Source: Neorhizobium sp. JUb45
Lineage (GTDB): Bacteria; Pseudomonadota; Alphaproteobacteria; Rhizobiales; Rhizobiaceae
Length of the DNA stretch: 64,000 nucleotides
Assembly (NCBI RefSeq): GCF_004343585.1
Contig: NZ_SLYW01000003.1
Coordinates: 310,001-374,000 of the forward strand
Direction of reading: 5' to 3'
The position numbers and the translations under genes are program-made. Below the pieces are notes generated by a model. The model searched no databases and had not been told where the DNA came from. It worked only from the letters and a program-made list of their open reading frames with translations. Below are positions 26,767 through 34,171 of the stretch, piece after piece (position 1 is the first letter of the stretch; each line of letters starts with the position of its first letter).

Positions 26767-27468
26767 ATGACCACCGAACTTCAACTGTCGCGGCGCGCCT
26801 TCGTCATCGGCTCCGCCGCCATGACAGCCACTCTTGCAGGCTGCGCCACCAGCACAGGCCCGAAAAACGTGCCTGTTCCAGAACAGGTGCGCCGCCCGAT
26901 CGTTCCGGCAACGGAAGCCGAATTGCAGGCGCGCTATGCTGCCATTTCGGATGGCGGCCACCAGATCCCGGCCATACCCTACCAGCAGATCGACCCGAAA
27001 TATTATCGCCAGCGCGTCATCGACCCGACCGGCGAAACGCCCGGCACGGTCGTCGTCGCCACACCCGACCGTTTTCTCTACGTGGTAGAGCCCGGCGGCA
27101 CGGCCATGCGCTACGGTGTCGGCATCGGCCGTGACGGTTTTGCCTGGCAGGGCGAAGGCGTCATTCACTGGCGCCAGCCCTGGCCGCGGTGGAAGCCGCC
27201 CGCCGACATGATTGCCCGCCAGCCCGGCCTTTCCCGTTTCTCCGTCGAAAACGGCGGCATGGATCCGGGCGTCAAGAACCCGCTCGGTGCGCGTGCGCTT
27301 TACATCTTCCAGAACAATCAGGACACACTTTACCGCCTGCACGGTTCGCCGGAATGGCAGTCGATCGGCAAGGCCACCTCTTCCGGCTGTGTGCGCCTGA
27401 TCAATCAGGATGTCATCGATCTTTACACGCGCGTACCCTATCACGCCCGGATCGTCGTGCATCAATAG
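26767..27468 (+). CDS. L,D-transpeptidase (YkuD domain), Tat/lipoprotein-type signal
   Basis: A 233-residue envelope enzyme. The N-terminus combines a twin-arginine motif (SRRAFV) with a hydrophobic stretch ending in a possible lipobox (TLAGC, Cys at residue 27). The YkuD domain covers residues about 95-230, with the active-site block HGSPEWQSIGKATSSGCVRL, including the conserved His and the nucleophile Cys. Such enzymes make 3-3 cross-links in peptidoglycan or attach proteins to it; both are common in Rhizobiales. It is monocistronic and followed by a long inverted repeat ahead of rpiR. Confidence 0.9.
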   Translation: MTTELQLSRRAFVIGSAAMTATLAGCATSTGPKNVPVPEQVRRPIVPATEAELQARYAAISDGGHQIPAIPYQQIDPKYYRQRVIDPTGETPGTVVVATPDRFLYVVEPGGTAMRYGVGIGRDGFAWQGEGVIHWRQPWPRWKPPADMIARQPGLSRFSVENGGMDPGVKNPLGARALYIFQNNQDTLYRLHGSPEWQSIGKATSSGCVRLINQDVIDLYTRVPYHARIVVHQ

Positions 27469-27498
27469 GCTCGCGGCTTGCCGTGAACGTTGATTTTG

Positions 27499-27547
27499 TT
27501 GCCGTGCCGGGCTAGCCCGATTGGCAGATAAATAGCGGGCACGGCAA
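27499..27547 (+). promoter_or_regulatory. Long inverted repeat abutting the rpiR start codon
   Basis: TTGCCGTGCC (27499-27508) is complementary to GGCACGGCAA (27538-27547), whose last base touches the ATG at 27548. The perfect palindrome CGGGCTAGCCCG (27508-27519) lies inside. It may terminate the transpeptidase transcript, hide the rpiR initiation region, or be an operator. Confidence 0.5.
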
Positions 27548-28405
27548 ATGGCGAAAGATAGCGTTCACACAGCACTGGTCGAGCGTGTTCAGGCTGTCGC
27601 CGGCAGCCTGACAGCGACCGAGCAGAAGCTGATTTCCGAACTGATGCGGGCGCCGCGTGAAGTGGCGATCGGCACCTCGAGCGAATTTGCCGCCCGGCTG
27701 GGCGTGCATGAGGCAACGACATCTCGCCTTGCCCGCAAGCTGGGTTTTGCCTCCTACAGCGAATTTCGAGACGAGCTGCGCCGAGAATTCCTGAAAGTCG
27801 CCGATCCGGCCGAGCGCATTTCCGCGACGCTGAACGACGCCCGCGCGCAAGGGTTTCTGCCGCTGCTGGTGGCCAGCGAAATGGCTGCTCTTGCCGGCAT
27901 GACCGACCACATTACCGATGCCCGCATTCTGGACGCGGCCGACAAGCTCGATTGCCGGCGCGTGTTCATCTACGGACACGGCAATGCCGAAGTTTTGTCG
28001 GTGCTGATGGAGCGCCGCCTGCGCCGGCTCGGCATCGACAGCCATCCGCTTTCGGGCAGCCCGCGCGATCTGGCGGAGCAGATGCTGACGCTCTCCGGAG
28101 ACGACGCACTTCTCATCTTCGCCTTCCGCCGCCAGCCGCCGGATTACGAGCGGCTGATGCAGGTGGCGACCGACATGCAGGCACGAACCGTGGTGATTTC
28201 CGGCACGATCGGCCCGTCGCTGACGCCGAGCCCGGATGTGCTGCTGTCTGCCCCCCGCGCCGGCATGCCCGACAGCTTTCAGACGCTGACCGTGCCGATG
28301 GCCATCTGCAATGCCATTATCCTGGCGCTTGCTGAAAGGCGGGGGCCGGACGCACTTGCCACGCTCGACCGGCTGGGCAGCCTGATTGCAAAGTTCGAGG
28401 CATGA
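27548..28405 (+). CDS. RpiR/MurR-family transcriptional regulator
   Basis: A 285-residue regulator. The N-terminal helix-turn-helix (HTH_6) spans about residues 5-80 (TEQKLISELMRAPREVAI and LGVHEATTSRLARKLGF), and a SIS sugar-isomerase-type domain spans about 125-260 (RRVFIYGHGNAEVLSVLM, LIFAFRRQPPDYERLM). SIS domains in this family bind phosphorylated sugars or related phosphates. It begins an operon-like run with an ABC importer and a histidine phosphatase, supporting control of import of a phosphorylated or sugar-like substrate. Its stop codon overlaps a tandem palindromic site that is a good candidate operator. Confidence 0.88.
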   Translation: MAKDSVHTALVERVQAVAGSLTATEQKLISELMRAPREVAIGTSSEFAARLGVHEATTSRLARKLGFASYSEFRDELRREFLKVADPAERISATLNDARAQGFLPLLVASEMAALAGMTDHITDARILDAADKLDCRRVFIYGHGNAEVLSVLMERRLRRLGIDSHPLSGSPRDLAEQMLTLSGDDALLIFAFRRQPPDYERLMQVATDMQARTVVISGTIGPSLTPSPDVLLSAPRAGMPDSFQTLTVPMAICNAIILALAERRGPDALATLDRLGSLIAKFEA

Positions 28406-28426
28406 CTTGCAAGTAAACTTGCACGT
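28405..28426. promoter_or_regulatory. Tandem palindromic site, candidate RpiR operator
   Basis: The perfect 10 bp palindrome ACTTGCAAGT (28405-28414) is followed after two bases by the near-copy ACTTGCACGT (28417-28426), a 12 bp repeat period. It lies between rpiR and the ABC operon, upstream of the binding-protein gene. A second dyad (TGTA-N12-TACA) follows about 10 bp later. Placement suggests autoregulation or control of the transporter. Confidence 0.45.
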
Positions 28427-28486
28427 CACAAAACTGTAGCAAGGAAACATTACAAACGGCTCAGACCCAACAACGGAGCCACTTCC

Positions 28487-29599
28487 ATGCGCCGCATTCT
28501 TACCACTGCCGCCGCGTTTCTGATGACGACGGCTGCCTTCGCCCAGGAACTTGATAACAAGAGCACTGCCGACCTGCTGCCGCAGGCCAAACAGGAAGGC
28601 AAGGTAACGGTCTACGCGTTTACGAGCCGCATCGGTCGCGTCGAAAAGGCATTTGAAGCCGCTTATCCAGGCATCGATATGGTGACGTTCGACATGTCAT
28701 CGACCGAGCAGATCGCCCGCATCAAGAGCGAGGCGCAGGCCGGTCTTCCCGGCGCCGACGTGATCTACATTTCCGATGCTCCGGTGGTGCTGACCGAACT
28801 TTTTGCCAACAAGCTGGTCGCACCTTATGTGCCGCCGCGGGTGGCCGGTGATCTGGCTGACCAGTTCAAATCGCCGCTTCTGGCCCAGCGCCTGTCCACC
28901 AAGGTTCTGATGTATAACGAAGAAGCCCATCCGAACGGCTCGCCGGTCAAGAACCTGTGGGACCTGACCAAGCCGGAATGGAAGGGCCGCGTCATCATGG
29001 TCGATCCGCTGCAGCGCGGTGACTATCTCGACCTGATGACCGAGATCGTTCTGAAATCCGACGAGATGGCGACGGCTTACGAAGCCGCCTTCGGCAAGAA
29101 GATCGAGCTGACCGACGGCAATCATAACGCCGGCCAGCAGTTCATCACCAACCTGTTTGCCAACGACCTCGTTCTGGTCGGCTCGACCGACGATGTGAAC
29201 AAGGCAATCGGCGCCAAGGGCCAGGACAAGCCACCGATCGGCTTCACCAGCTATTCCGACCGTCGCGACAATGAGGATGAAGGCTGGGCCTTGCAGGTGG
29301 CAAACGACGTGGCGCCTTCCAACGGCATCGTTTTCCCGGCGCTTCTGGCCCTGAACCCGAAGCCCGCCAGCCCTGCCGCTGCCCGTCTCGCCGTCGACTT
29401 CATGATGGGTGACGAGACGGAAACCGGTGGTGACGGCTTCAAACCCTTCTACGTGGCCGGCGACTGGGCAACCCGCGCCGACATCAAGCCGCACAAGGAT
29501 GCCATTCCGCTCGCCGACTTCAAGGGCTGGCAGATGGCACCGGCCGAGACGGCGAAGATCCGGGCAGAGGTGGCGGATTTTATCCTCGCACTGCAGTAG
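28487..29599 (+). CDS. ABC transporter substrate-binding protein, iron(III)/AfuA type
   Basis: A 370-residue periplasmic protein with a signal peptide ending TTAAFA and mature start QELDNKS. The body matches the extracellular solute-binding family that holds FbpA, AfuA and the 2-aminoethylphosphonate proteins (KVTVYAFTSRIGRVEKAFE, GADVIYISDAPVVLTEL, NLWDLTKPEWKGRVIM, APSNGIVFPALLAL). The paired Tyr iron ligands of FbpA are not obvious. AfuA-type members bind sugar phosphates. With the RpiR regulator upstream and a phosphatase downstream, a phosphorylated organic substrate is more likely than ferric iron (inference). It is separated from the permease gene by a palindromic mosaic element. Confidence 0.85.
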   Translation: MRRILTTAAAFLMTTAAFAQELDNKSTADLLPQAKQEGKVTVYAFTSRIGRVEKAFEAAYPGIDMVTFDMSSTEQIARIKSEAQAGLPGADVIYISDAPVVLTELFANKLVAPYVPPRVAGDLADQFKSPLLAQRLSTKVLMYNEEAHPNGSPVKNLWDLTKPEWKGRVIMVDPLQRGDYLDLMTEIVLKSDEMATAYEAAFGKKIELTDGNHNAGQQFITNLFANDLVLVGSTDDVNKAIGAKGQDKPPIGFTSYSDRRDNEDEGWALQVANDVAPSNGIVFPALLALNPKPASPAAARLAVDFMMGDETETGGDGFKPFYVAGDWATRADIKPHKDAIPLADFKGWQMAPAETAKIRAEVADFILALQ

Positions 29600-29629
29600 C
29601 AGGCCTATGGGGTTGGTTCACCGTAACGA

Positions 29630-29804
29630 GCCCCTCACCAACAAAATCTACGACTTAGCTTTGCTAAGGCCGTGATTTTGTATCCTCTCCCACAAGGGGA
29701 GAGGTCGATGGATGCCCTCACCGCGGATTACCTCTCCCCTTGCGGGAGAGGAAGCAATTTCAACTCTTAGCGCAGCTAAGTGTTAGAAATTGCAGGTGAG
29801 GGGC
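29630..29804. repeat. Nested palindromic intergenic mosaic element
   Basis: Outer 10 bp arms GCCCCTCACC (29630-29639) and GGTGAGGGGC (29795-29804) enclose four hairpins. Two have double stems built around CTTAGC/GCTAAG: 29641-29681, with arms ACAAAATC/GATTTTGT, and 29754-29793, with arms GCAATTTC/GAAATTGC. Two are G+C hairpins of the CCTCTCCC/GGGAGAGG kind (29684-29704 and 29731-29751). Rhizobial genomes contain many such elements (RIME-like). It sits inside the operon between binding protein and permease and should form strong RNA structure. Confidence 0.75.
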
Positions 29805-29837
29805 AAACCGCGAGCCCGAACATTTCCGGAGTACCCC

Positions 29838-31565
29838 ATGACCACCCTGCTCGGGCCGATCGGTTCAGCACTCAACAAACGCGGCCTGACGCTCACCATG
29901 GCGCTGGTGCTTGTTGCGCTGGTGGCGGCGCCACTTGCCACGATCCTTGTCCAGACTGTCTACCCATCCTCATCAGCATGGGGCGATGTGCTGGCCAGCC
30001 GCCTGTCGCAAAACCTGTTCTGGCGCCCGACGATCAACACCATGATCATCGGCCTCGGCGTCGCGGCCGGCTGCGTGCTGCTGGGCGGTTTTCTTGCGTG
30101 GCTCGTCGTGATGACCGACGTTCCCGGCCGACCGGTCATCGCTTTCATGGCGACGCTGCCCTTCATGATCCCGAGCTTTGCCACGGCGCTGGCCTGGGGC
30201 ACGGTGTTCCGCAACGGCCGCGTAGGCGGTGGCGGCGGCCTGCTGGAAGGCCTCGGCTTTTCCGTGCCCGACTGGCTGTCCTGGGGCATGACGCCAACCA
30301 TCATCGTGCTCATCGCGCACTATTATGCGCTCGCCTTCACCGTGATCGCCGCAGCGCTTGCCACCGTCAACGGCGATCTCGTCGAAGCCGCGCAGATGAC
30401 CGGTGCCTCGCGAAAACGTATTCTGTTCGGCATCGTGTTGCCTGTCGTCACACCCGCCATCATTGCTGGCGGATCGCTGGCCTTTGCCGGTGCCGTTTCC
30501 AATTTTGCAGCACCTGCGCTGCTCGGCCTCCCGGTCAGGATGCAGACGCTCTCCACCCGCCTGTTCGGCATGATCGAAATCGGCCAGACTGAGCGCGGTT
30601 ACGTGCTTGCCATCCTGCTGATCGGCATTTCGGCAATCTTCCTTGGGCTCGGCAACCGTATGCTTTCCGGCCGCCGCAGCTTTGCGACGATCGGGGGCAA
30701 GGGTGCAAAGCCGCGCCGGTTTGCGCTTGACGGTGCCCGTCTGCCGCTGACGGTGGTCGCATGGGTGATCTGCATTCTCACCACCATCCTGCCGATCCTG
30801 CTTCTCGTAGCCGCAAGCCTTGCACCGTCCTCCCTGTCGCTATTTTCCGACTGGACGCTGCATTACTGGATCGGCGATGCCGACCCGGCCTTCGCGCGCG
30901 GTCAGCCCGGCATCTTTCACAATCCGCAGCTTCTCTCAGCGCTGACAACGACGCTGGTCCTTGGCGCATCCGTGGCACTGGCCGCCAACATCATCGGCAT
31001 GCTAATCGCGGTCGCTCTGACACGACAAAAAGTGCCGGTGCTGAGCAACCTCGTGTCGCAACTCAGCTTTCTGCCGATGCTGCTGCCCGGCATCGCCTTT
31101 GCCGCCGCCTATATCGCGCTTTACGGCGCGCCCATCGGCCCGCTGCCGGCGCTTTACGGCACCAAGCTTTTGCTCGCACTGGCGCTGACCGCCGCCATGC
31201 TGCCCTTCGCGGTGCAGACGGGCCGGGCAACCGTCTCGCAGATATCCGGCGATATCGACGAGGCGGCGCGCATGACCGGTGCCGGTTTCTTCCGCAGGCT
31301 CGGTGCCATCACGCTGCCGCTGGCGGCGCGCGGGCTTGCCGCCGGTCTGCTGATCACATTCGTCAATGTCATCGGCGATCTGGCGATCACCATTCTTCTC
31401 TACACCCCAACGTCTCCGCTGCTGGCCGTGCTGTCCTATTCCTACGCATCCGACGGGTTCCACCAGTTCGCCAATGCGGTGACGCTGGTCATCCTGATCA
31501 TTTCAATGCTGGCCACCGGCGCCGCCACGCTTCTGCGCGGCCGCCGTCGCCAGTCCTTTACCTGA
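29838..31565 (+). CDS. ABC transporter permease, duplicated iron(III)/AfuB type
   Basis: A 575-residue inner-membrane protein with two fused permease halves and about 12 membrane helices. Each half has the EAA loop: EAAQMTGASRKRILFGIVLP in the first and DEAARMTGAGFFRRLGAITL in the second. This two-in-one form is typical of FbpB/AfuB/PhnV-like systems. The ATG at 29838 was chosen for its CGGAGT site and because upstream in-frame codons lie in the mosaic repeat. The ATPase gene follows after 9 bp. It forms the channel for the substrate delivered by the protein encoded at 28487. Confidence 0.88.
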   Translation: MTTLLGPIGSALNKRGLTLTMALVLVALVAAPLATILVQTVYPSSSAWGDVLASRLSQNLFWRPTINTMIIGLGVAAGCVLLGGFLAWLVVMTDVPGRPVIAFMATLPFMIPSFATALAWGTVFRNGRVGGGGGLLEGLGFSVPDWLSWGMTPTIIVLIAHYYALAFTVIAAALATVNGDLVEAAQMTGASRKRILFGIVLPVVTPAIIAGGSLAFAGAVSNFAAPALLGLPVRMQTLSTRLFGMIEIGQTERGYVLAILLIGISAIFLGLGNRMLSGRRSFATIGGKGAKPRRFALDGARLPLTVVAWVICILTTILPILLLVAASLAPSSLSLFSDWTLHYWIGDADPAFARGQPGIFHNPQLLSALTTTLVLGASVALAANIIGMLIAVALTRQKVPVLSNLVSQLSFLPMLLPGIAFAAAYIALYGAPIGPLPALYGTKLLLALALTAAMLPFAVQTGRATVSQISGDIDEAARMTGAGFFRRLGAITLPLAARGLAAGLLITFVNVIGDLAITILLYTPTSPLLAVLSYSYASDGFHQFANAVTLVILIISMLATGAATLLRGRRRQSFT

Positions 31566-31574
31566 GGTCACACC

Positions 31575-32615
31575 GTGATTTCCCTCGACAAGATCACAAA
31601 ATCCTTCGGCACATCCAATGCCGTTTCCGATGTCAGCTTTTCCGTGCTGGAAGGCTCGTTTCTGGTGCTGCTTGGGCCTTCCGGCTGCGGCAAAAGCACG
31701 ATGCTGCGCATGCTGGCCGGTCTCGACCAGCCGACATCGGGAAAAATGCGGTTCGGCGATACGCTGGTGGCGGACGGTGAAGCCGGCCTGTCGCTGCCGC
31801 CGGCAGACCGCAATGCCGGGCTGGTGTTCCAGTCCTATGCGCTATGGCCGCATATGACCGTGGCTGGCAATATCGAATGGCCGCTGAAGGTCGCCAAGCT
31901 GCCGAAAGAAGAACGCCGCGCCCGCGTGCTGGACGCGATGGAAATGCTCGGCATCGAAAAGCTCGCCAACCGTTATCCCGGCGAGATTTCCGGCGGCCAG
32001 CAACAGCGTGTAGCACTGGCCCGCATGATTGCGCCGCGGCCAAAAGTGATGTTGTTCGACGAACCGCTTTCCAACCTCGACGCAACGCTGCGTGTGGAAA
32101 TGCGCTTCGAACTGCTGAAGGTTCACGCAGCCACCGGTGCCACCGCCGTCTACGTCACCCACGACCAGGTGGAGGCCATGACCATGGCGACGCATGTGGC
32201 GGTGATGAACAATGGCCGTATCGAGCAATTCGATGCGCCGGACAGGTTGCTGGCTGAACCGGCCTCGGCCTTTGTTGCCGGTTTTGTCGGCACGCCGGCC
32301 GCCAACCTCATCCCGATCGAAAACGGCATGTGGTTCGGCACCATGCCCGACCCGCTGCTGCGGGGGTCCTCCGGCCACGCCATGGTGCGGGCTGAGCAGA
32401 TCACGCTTGCCAACGAGAATGGCCCACGCACGTTCGAGGCGGTTCTGGCCGAGGTGGTGCCGATGGCAGGCCGGTTTCTGGTGACCGGCATCGCCAACGG
32501 CATCCGCATCACCGCCGTTTCAGATCAGGTCGCCCGCCCTTCGGGCAAATTACGGTTCCGCCTGCCATCTGCACCGGCGGCAATTTTTGATAAACAGGGA
32601 ACACGCATGTCATGA
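31575..32615 (+). CDS. ABC transporter ATP-binding protein, FbpC/AfuC type
   Basis: A 346-residue ATPase. It has Walker [10 protein letters not shown], the signature [14 protein letters not shown], Walker [13 protein letters not shown], the H-loop [11 protein letters not shown], and a C-terminal OB-like TOBE region (residues about 245-340). A GTG start at 31575 with GAGGT upstream follows the permease after 9 bp. The C-terminus overlaps the phosphatase gene by ATGA, coupling import to a phosphatase. It powers the permease of this operon. Confidence 0.9.
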   Translation: MISLDKITKSFGTSNAVSDVSFSVLEGSFLVLLGPSGCGKSTMLRMLAGLDQPTSGKMRFGDTLVADGEAGLSLPPADRNAGLVFQSYALWPHMTVAGNIEWPLKVAKLPKEERRARVLDAMEMLGIEKLANRYPGEISGGQQQRVALARMIAPRPKVMLFDEPLSNLDATLRVEMRFELLKVHAATGATAVYVTHDQVEAMTMATHVAVMNNGRIEQFDAPDRLLAEPASAFVAGFVGTPAANLIPIENGMWFGTMPDPLLRGSSGHAMVRAEQITLANENGPRTFEAVLAEVVPMAGRFLVTGIANGIRITAVSDQVARPSGKLRFRLPSAPAAIFDKQGTRMS

Positions 32616-33211
32616 AACGCATCCTTCTGGTTCGCCACGGCGAAAGCGAATGGAACGCCATCCGCCGACTGCAGGGACAGGCCGATATCGAGCTTTCCGA
32701 ACGCGGCCAACAGCAGGCGGAGGCGCTTGCGCCGATGGTGGCGAGTTTTAGCCCCGGCCTCGTGATGACGTCCGATCTCAAGCGCGCGGCTGACACCGCA
32801 GCGCTTCTGGGCCACGAAGATGCTGTGCGTGAACCGCTGTTGCGCGAACAGAATGTCGGCGCCTGGACCGGCATGGATATCGCCCAGTTGATGACCGATG
32901 CGCCGAGCGCCTATGCCGGCTGGCGGGCCGGCACGTTTGCGCCCGAGAATGGCGAGATCTGGGCCGATTTTCGCGCCCGCATCCGCCAGGCGCTGGACCG
33001 GGCGATCACCGCCGAAGCCGAGACGGTGCTGATGGTGTGCCACGGTGGCGTCATCCGCGCCGCACTCGACGGCGCGCTCGGCCTGCCGCCGGCGCGCATC
33101 ATTCCGGTCGGTCCGGCGAGCCTCACCATTCTTGCATTTCCCAAGGGCGAGCCGCGACTGGAAGTGTTCAATGCCACGACATTCGCGCCGATCATCGACG
33201 CGCCGGATTGA
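32612..33211 (+). CDS. Histidine phosphatase family protein (phosphoglycerate-mutase-like)
   Basis: A 199-residue enzyme with the catalytic motif LVRHGESEWN near the N-terminus, the second catalytic region MVCHGGVIRAAL near residue 140, and LREQNVGAWTGM supplying the acid/base Glu. It is a cytoplasmic phosphomonoesterase of broad type. It overlaps the ABC ATPase gene by ATGA, so it belongs to the transporter operon. The simplest reading is that it removes phosphate from the imported compound or from its first intermediate (inference). Convergent with the DUF2478 gene. Confidence 0.87.
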   Translation: MKRILLVRHGESEWNAIRRLQGQADIELSERGQQQAEALAPMVASFSPGLVMTSDLKRAADTAALLGHEDAVREPLLREQNVGAWTGMDIAQLMTDAPSAYAGWRAGTFAPENGEIWADFRARIRQALDRAITAEAETVLMVCHGGVIRAALDGALGLPPARIIPVGPASLTILAFPKGEPRLEVFNATTFAPIIDAPD

Positions 33212-33217
33212 GGCAGG

Positions 33218-33754
33218 TTAGCTGCCGGCCTCACGCGCCAGACCCGATCGACACCAGTCGAGAACGGCCTCTTCATTACAAGGCAAAAGCACGGACATGT
33301 CGCCGGTATAGGCTTGCCAGCCATCGACATGCTCCGGCTTGACGGAGGTCAGCACCGGCAGACCAAGTTCGATGGCCTTTTCGTAAACGGCGCGTAGTCC
33401 GTTTCCCTCGGTTTCGGTTCGGCCGAACCGATTGAGAATCAAGAGGTCCGCATCCCTTTCCAGCCGGGCAAGTATGCGACCGGCAAGATCGGCAAGCACG
33501 CCGGTATCCAGACGGCAACCGGAGCCGGGACCACCGCGCGGCTGCATGATCGCAAAGGTCTCGCCGGTCTCGATATCTTCCGCGACAACCTCGGCATCAT
33601 GGCCGGGCGGCGCCGGATATTCTCGCTGGACGTAACCGGCGGCATGCACACCATCCGCCCGAAGCGTTTTGATAAGCGAATCGAACAGTGGTTCGGCGGC
33701 GATGTCTTTCCGCAGCAATATGGCTGCCAGCGGGGCAGAGCGCATGTTCGGCAT
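33218..33754 (-). CDS. DUF2478 protein (putative nucleotide-binding, molybdate-linked family)
   Basis: A 178-residue cytoplasmic protein of the DUF2478 family: LAAILLRKDIAAEPLFDSLI at the N-terminus, SGCRLDTGVLADLA in the middle, and LLILNRFGRTETEGNGLRAV, the family hallmark. Relatives often sit beside molybdate transporters, but none is seen here. The start at 33754 was chosen because GGAAAAG lies 6 bp upstream; the frame is open further upstream with weaker initiation sites. It is divergent from the TonB receptor gene across about 417 bp, so it may share its control region. Function unproven. Confidence 0.75.
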   Translation of the reverse strand: MPNMRSAPLAAILLRKDIAAEPLFDSLIKTLRADGVHAAGYVQREYPAPPGHDAEVVAEDIETGETFAIMQPRGGPGSGCRLDTGVLADLAGRILARLERDADLLILNRFGRTETEGNGLRAVYEKAIELGLPVLTSVKPEHVDGWQAYTGDMSVLLPCNEEAVLDWCRSGLAREAGS

Positions 33755-34171
33755 GGCGGCTTTTCCGGTTCGTGCGGTCATCGCGGCCGACATAACCGAT
33801 TGCGGCGAACCGTGCACGCGGGAATCACCGACTGCGGTTGAGACGCGTTAACCTCTTGAAGTTCCCGACAGTCGGGCCACTGCTGTGCAACTTCGCCACA
33901 CCATCAATGAATATCGACAGTTTCAGCAAAACCGGCTGGAAAATTCCATGGTTTTCTACAAAACACCGGAAAGCTACAATACCTGATCATTAAGCTCAGG
34001 TTAGTAAATTGCCGGGGATATCACATCGGCGTTACCAACCACCTCCGATCCGGTAAGCTGCAAACCGGATGGAATGGACGGCCTTCGTTTCATGCGACAT
34101 CTCCGAAAAAGGATCGCGCTGCTTTAGTGCCGGTATCTTTCAGTATGTGTCTAACCTGTGGAACGTGAAAA
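33755..34171. promoter_or_regulatory. Divergent control region of the DUF2478 and TonB-receptor genes
   Basis: A 417 bp non-coding stretch. It contains the TGA-N9-TCA box at 33984-33998 and an AT-rich segment around 33930-34010. The region 34090-34170 probably forms the 5' leader of the receptor mRNA. No small gene is convincing. Confidence 0.5.
33984..33998. promoter_or_regulatory. TGA-N9-TCA box (RirA/IRO-like) before the siderophore receptor
   Basis: The 15-mer TGATCATTAAGCTCA fits the TGA-N9-TCA pattern of iron-responsive operators bound by RirA in rhizobia. Its reverse complement shares TGAGC and ATCA ends with the box upstream of the AraC gene. It sits about 175 bp before the TonB receptor ATG. 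Confidence 0.5.

Noticed and set aside
28487..32615. Straight annotation as ferric iron ABC transporter
   Set aside because: The iron-ligand Tyr pair is not evident, no iron box was seen upstream, and the RpiR and phosphatase neighbours favour a phosphorylated substrate.
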